Shown here: positions 62,346-64,000 of the stretch, piece after piece | Layout: the number at the start of each line of letters is the position of its first letter | How positions within the stretch are numbered: the stretch's first letter is position 1 | DNA from: Ceriagrion tenellum | Lineage: Eukaryota; Arthropoda; Insecta; Odonata; Coenagrionidae | Reading direction: 5' to 3' | NCBI GenBank assembly: GCA_963169105.1 | Contig: OY720634.1 | Coordinates: 150,915,584-150,979,583 of the forward strand | DNA: 64,000 nt | Translations under genes and position numbers: made by a program | Notes under the pieces: model-generated | What the model saw: only the letters and a program-made list of their open reading frames with translations | Databases searched by the model: none | Told to the model about the DNA's origin: nothing

Positions 62346-63167
62346 TTAGTATCCAACTGTATCCTGTTTGTACTCTACTGTCGAAGATTCACCCTGGAGC
62401 TCTCTCGCGATAGACCAGAATGACTTGGGGTTTTCATATAGTAATTCACCGAGGATTTTTTTCTTGAAGTTTCGTAAACTAGTGCGCATGATTTTCTTCG
62501 TTTTTGAGCGTTGGGCAACGTAAGTTTCTCTCGCCGCAAGTTTCATTGTTTTGTCACAAGACTTAATAGAATTTTTATATAGGTTTTGTAATTGCCTTTG
62601 TCTCCTGAGCTCTCGCCGTACATCGTGGTTATCCCTACGAGGTTCTTTACTATCTCGTTTGAATTTGTGAGGACTATATTTATCGATTCCTTTACGTATT
62701 AGTTCCAAAAAATATCTCCATGATACTTCGGTGCTCTCGTCCTTCATTGTGGCTACGAATTTCGTGAATGAGGCTTCTAACATCTCTCCAAATTGTATGT
62801 AATCACATTTTTCAAATAAGTAGACTTTCCGTTTAGATTTTACAGTGGACTCTACCATTGTTTTCAAAGTCGTAAAAAATACTTCATGATCACTTACGCC
62901 TTCGAGGATATCGACGTGTTTAATCATTGTAGGGAGACTAACAGCTAAAAGATCTAATGTTGTATTACCTATCGTAGGTTCGTTTACAACTTGAGTAAGA
63001 GAGTGGTGTGAAAGTAGAAGTGAATACGTGCGTGTGAAGAGTGTGCGAGGGAGCTTGTCCTTAGGTTTAGGCAGGTAGTCGGCCGTCTTCTTGCAGCAAG
63101 TAAATCTCGATTTTATGTTCACCTTAGAGAGAATCCTAGCTACTCTCTCTGTGGTACCGGCAAACAT
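62346..63167 (-). pseudogene. Chimeric ORF: Penelope-like segment fused to LINE endonuclease/linker
   Basis: 273 codons are open. The first 40 or so residues (AGTTERVARILSKVNIKSRF, ending PKPKDKLPR) match the region between RT and nuclease of PLE-C (AGTTERIARALQKHNVMTRF). From about 63045 the frame becomes LINE-like: LTQVVNEPTIGNTTLDLLAV, the C-terminal segment of an apurinic-type endonuclease, then VSDHEVFFTTLK and a Lys/Arg-rich linker. The join is in frame by accident of 5' truncation and insertion of the LINE into the PLE. No function is implied. Confidence 0.75.
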
Positions 63168-64000
63168 AAGGAAGAGTGGCGTAGGCCGTTGGCTTTTCCT
63201 CCGTAGTATCGTGCGCTGTAGTGTCCTCCTTCTCCCAAAAGGTCTTTTTCAGGGTCATGTCTATCGGGTAGCCATTTTTGTGTAGCGTCTTCACCAGGTG
63301 ATGTTTTTCTTCCTTGAGAGAGTCCTCATCGGAGATGGTGATCGCCCGATTAATTAATGTTCTCACCAATCCGGCCTTCTGTACGGTATATATCGGTGGT
63401 GTGAGGAAGCGTTTAGGTAGCAGTCCGTATGAGTTTTCTTCCTGTGCACCGAGTGTCCCAGGCTGCTGTCTTGTTTCTTTTTAACTAAAACATCCAGGAA
63501 TGGAAGTTTCCCATTCACCTCGGTCTCCATGGTGACTTGGATGCTGGGGTGTTGTGAATTCAGGTGCAACAGGACCTCGTCCAAGTGTTGTTTGCCATGC
63601 GGCCAGATGGCAAACGTGTCGTCTCCGTATCTCAGCCATAGTGTGGGACAGCTTGCGAGAGCTTTTTGTTCGAAGTCCTCCATTCAGATATTCGCCAAGA
63701 CAGGAGATAGTGGAGATTCCATGGCCGAGCCGTCAGTTTGTTCATAATATCGTCCATTCCAGAGGAAGTAAGAGTTTCTAAGGCAAAACTCCACAAATTT
63801 GAGCAAGTCTTTGGGCAGGTCTTGTTCGCAGAGTCGTCTAATGCCGGCGATGGAATCCTTCACCGGGATATTCGTGAAAAGAGATATTACGTCGAAGCTT
63901 ACAAGCATATCACTTTCTCCCACCGTGGTTGATTTGAGAATCTCTGTGAAGTGGGCAGAATTCTTCACAAAGGAGGAAGTTCGTCCAGAGAAAGGCAGTA
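63046..64000 (-). pseudogene. Penelope-like element E, RT part, truncated by LINE and window end
   Basis: The minus strand from 63968 gives LVSFDVISLFTNIPVKDSIA (motif A) and a motif B where MGSPLSP is MESPLSP, then a TGA at 63684-63686. Next come MEDFEQKALAS and LRYGDDTFAIWPHG (catalytic box YVDD changed to YGDD, about 63610-63630), LPFLDVLVKKKQDSSLGHSV and HRKKTHTDCYLNASSHH. Frame changes follow near 63365 and 63165. It is the same family as PLE-C by close similarity, but decayed. It continues beyond the window on the 5' side, and its nuclease was not found on the far side of the LINE. Confidence 0.8.

Larger units (their letters stand above)
58690..63045 (-). mobile_element. CR1/Jockey-like LINE, 5'-truncated, split by a TIR element
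   Basis: Minus-strand LINE: endonuclease C-terminus (about 62990-63045), RT (61210-62340 in several frames), interruption by the transposon 59203-61185, RT C-terminus (59008-59202) and a 3'UTR ending TCTAGATGTAGAAATGACG near 58690. The 3' end with an ATGTAGA-type motif is familiar from arthropod CR1/Jockey-like LINEs. Multiple stops and frame changes mean it is dead. Confidence 0.8.

Overview
The window looks like a stretch of arthropod (probably insect) nuclear DNA. It is AT-rich, has no prokaryote-style gene layout, and its few plausible host coding pieces are short exons with GT/AG borders. Most recognisable sequence is transposable-element debris: Ty3/gypsy LTR elements, Penelope-like elements (PLEs) with GIY-YIG nuclease domains, CR1/Jockey-like LINEs, a CACTA (Tnp2-like) transposase, a mariner relic, small inverted-repeat elements, (TA)n tracts and an old satellite. 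The species cannot be fixed from sequence alone.

Layout. 1-13 kb is mostly unassigned. It holds one plus-strand exon (5498-5930), a minus-strand coiled-coil gene whose last three exons join in phase (9641 down to 8927), an ORF resembling the N-terminus of BEN-domain proteins (11189-11362), and a LINE scrap. 13.9-18.1 kb carries a decayed CACTA-type transposase and the gag-to-RT half of a gypsy element whose Gag begins with a SAP domain, both on the minus strand. 18.4-25.1 kb is a diverged satellite with units of about 255-290 bp that switches orientation twice. 26.6-30.5 kb has a mariner scrap, a PLE reverse transcriptase (minus) and the RNase H-integrase half of a gypsy element (plus), separated by (TA)n tracts. 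31-35.7 kb holds a MITE, a 242-bp palindrome, a tRNA-like fragment and a decayed ORF interrupted by a 176-bp element with a hammerhead core.

36.1-45.5 kb is a nested inverted-repeat structure. Outer repeats of about 0.93-0.95 kb enclose an ankyrin-repeat/HEXXH gene, and 1.56 kb of that gene is repeated as an apparently perfect inverted copy around a 311-bp spacer. 45.5-50.5 kb is a near-full-length gypsy element with its 5' LTR cut to 33 bp, several frame breaks and a YLND instead of YLDD catalytic box. 55.6-64 kb is a retroelement cluster: a well-preserved PLE copy with a 13-bp target duplication and hammerhead cores at both ends, a second PLE 3' end, a LINE split by a 2-kb TIR element, and a third PLE running off the window.

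The unifying theme is hammerhead-ribozyme-like cores (CUGANGA, stem II, GAAA, often a tiny self-complementary stem III). They occur near 28.9, 34.7, 36.05, 41.5, 55.7 and 57.2 kb, with a degenerate pair at 32 kb. Hammerheads are known from PLE terminal repeats, but the 176-bp copy at 34.64 kb, with inverted arm, ribozyme, tail and 12-bp target duplication and no coding sequence, looks like a miniature element mobilised in trans by the PLEs. That is the best candidate here for something not yet described.
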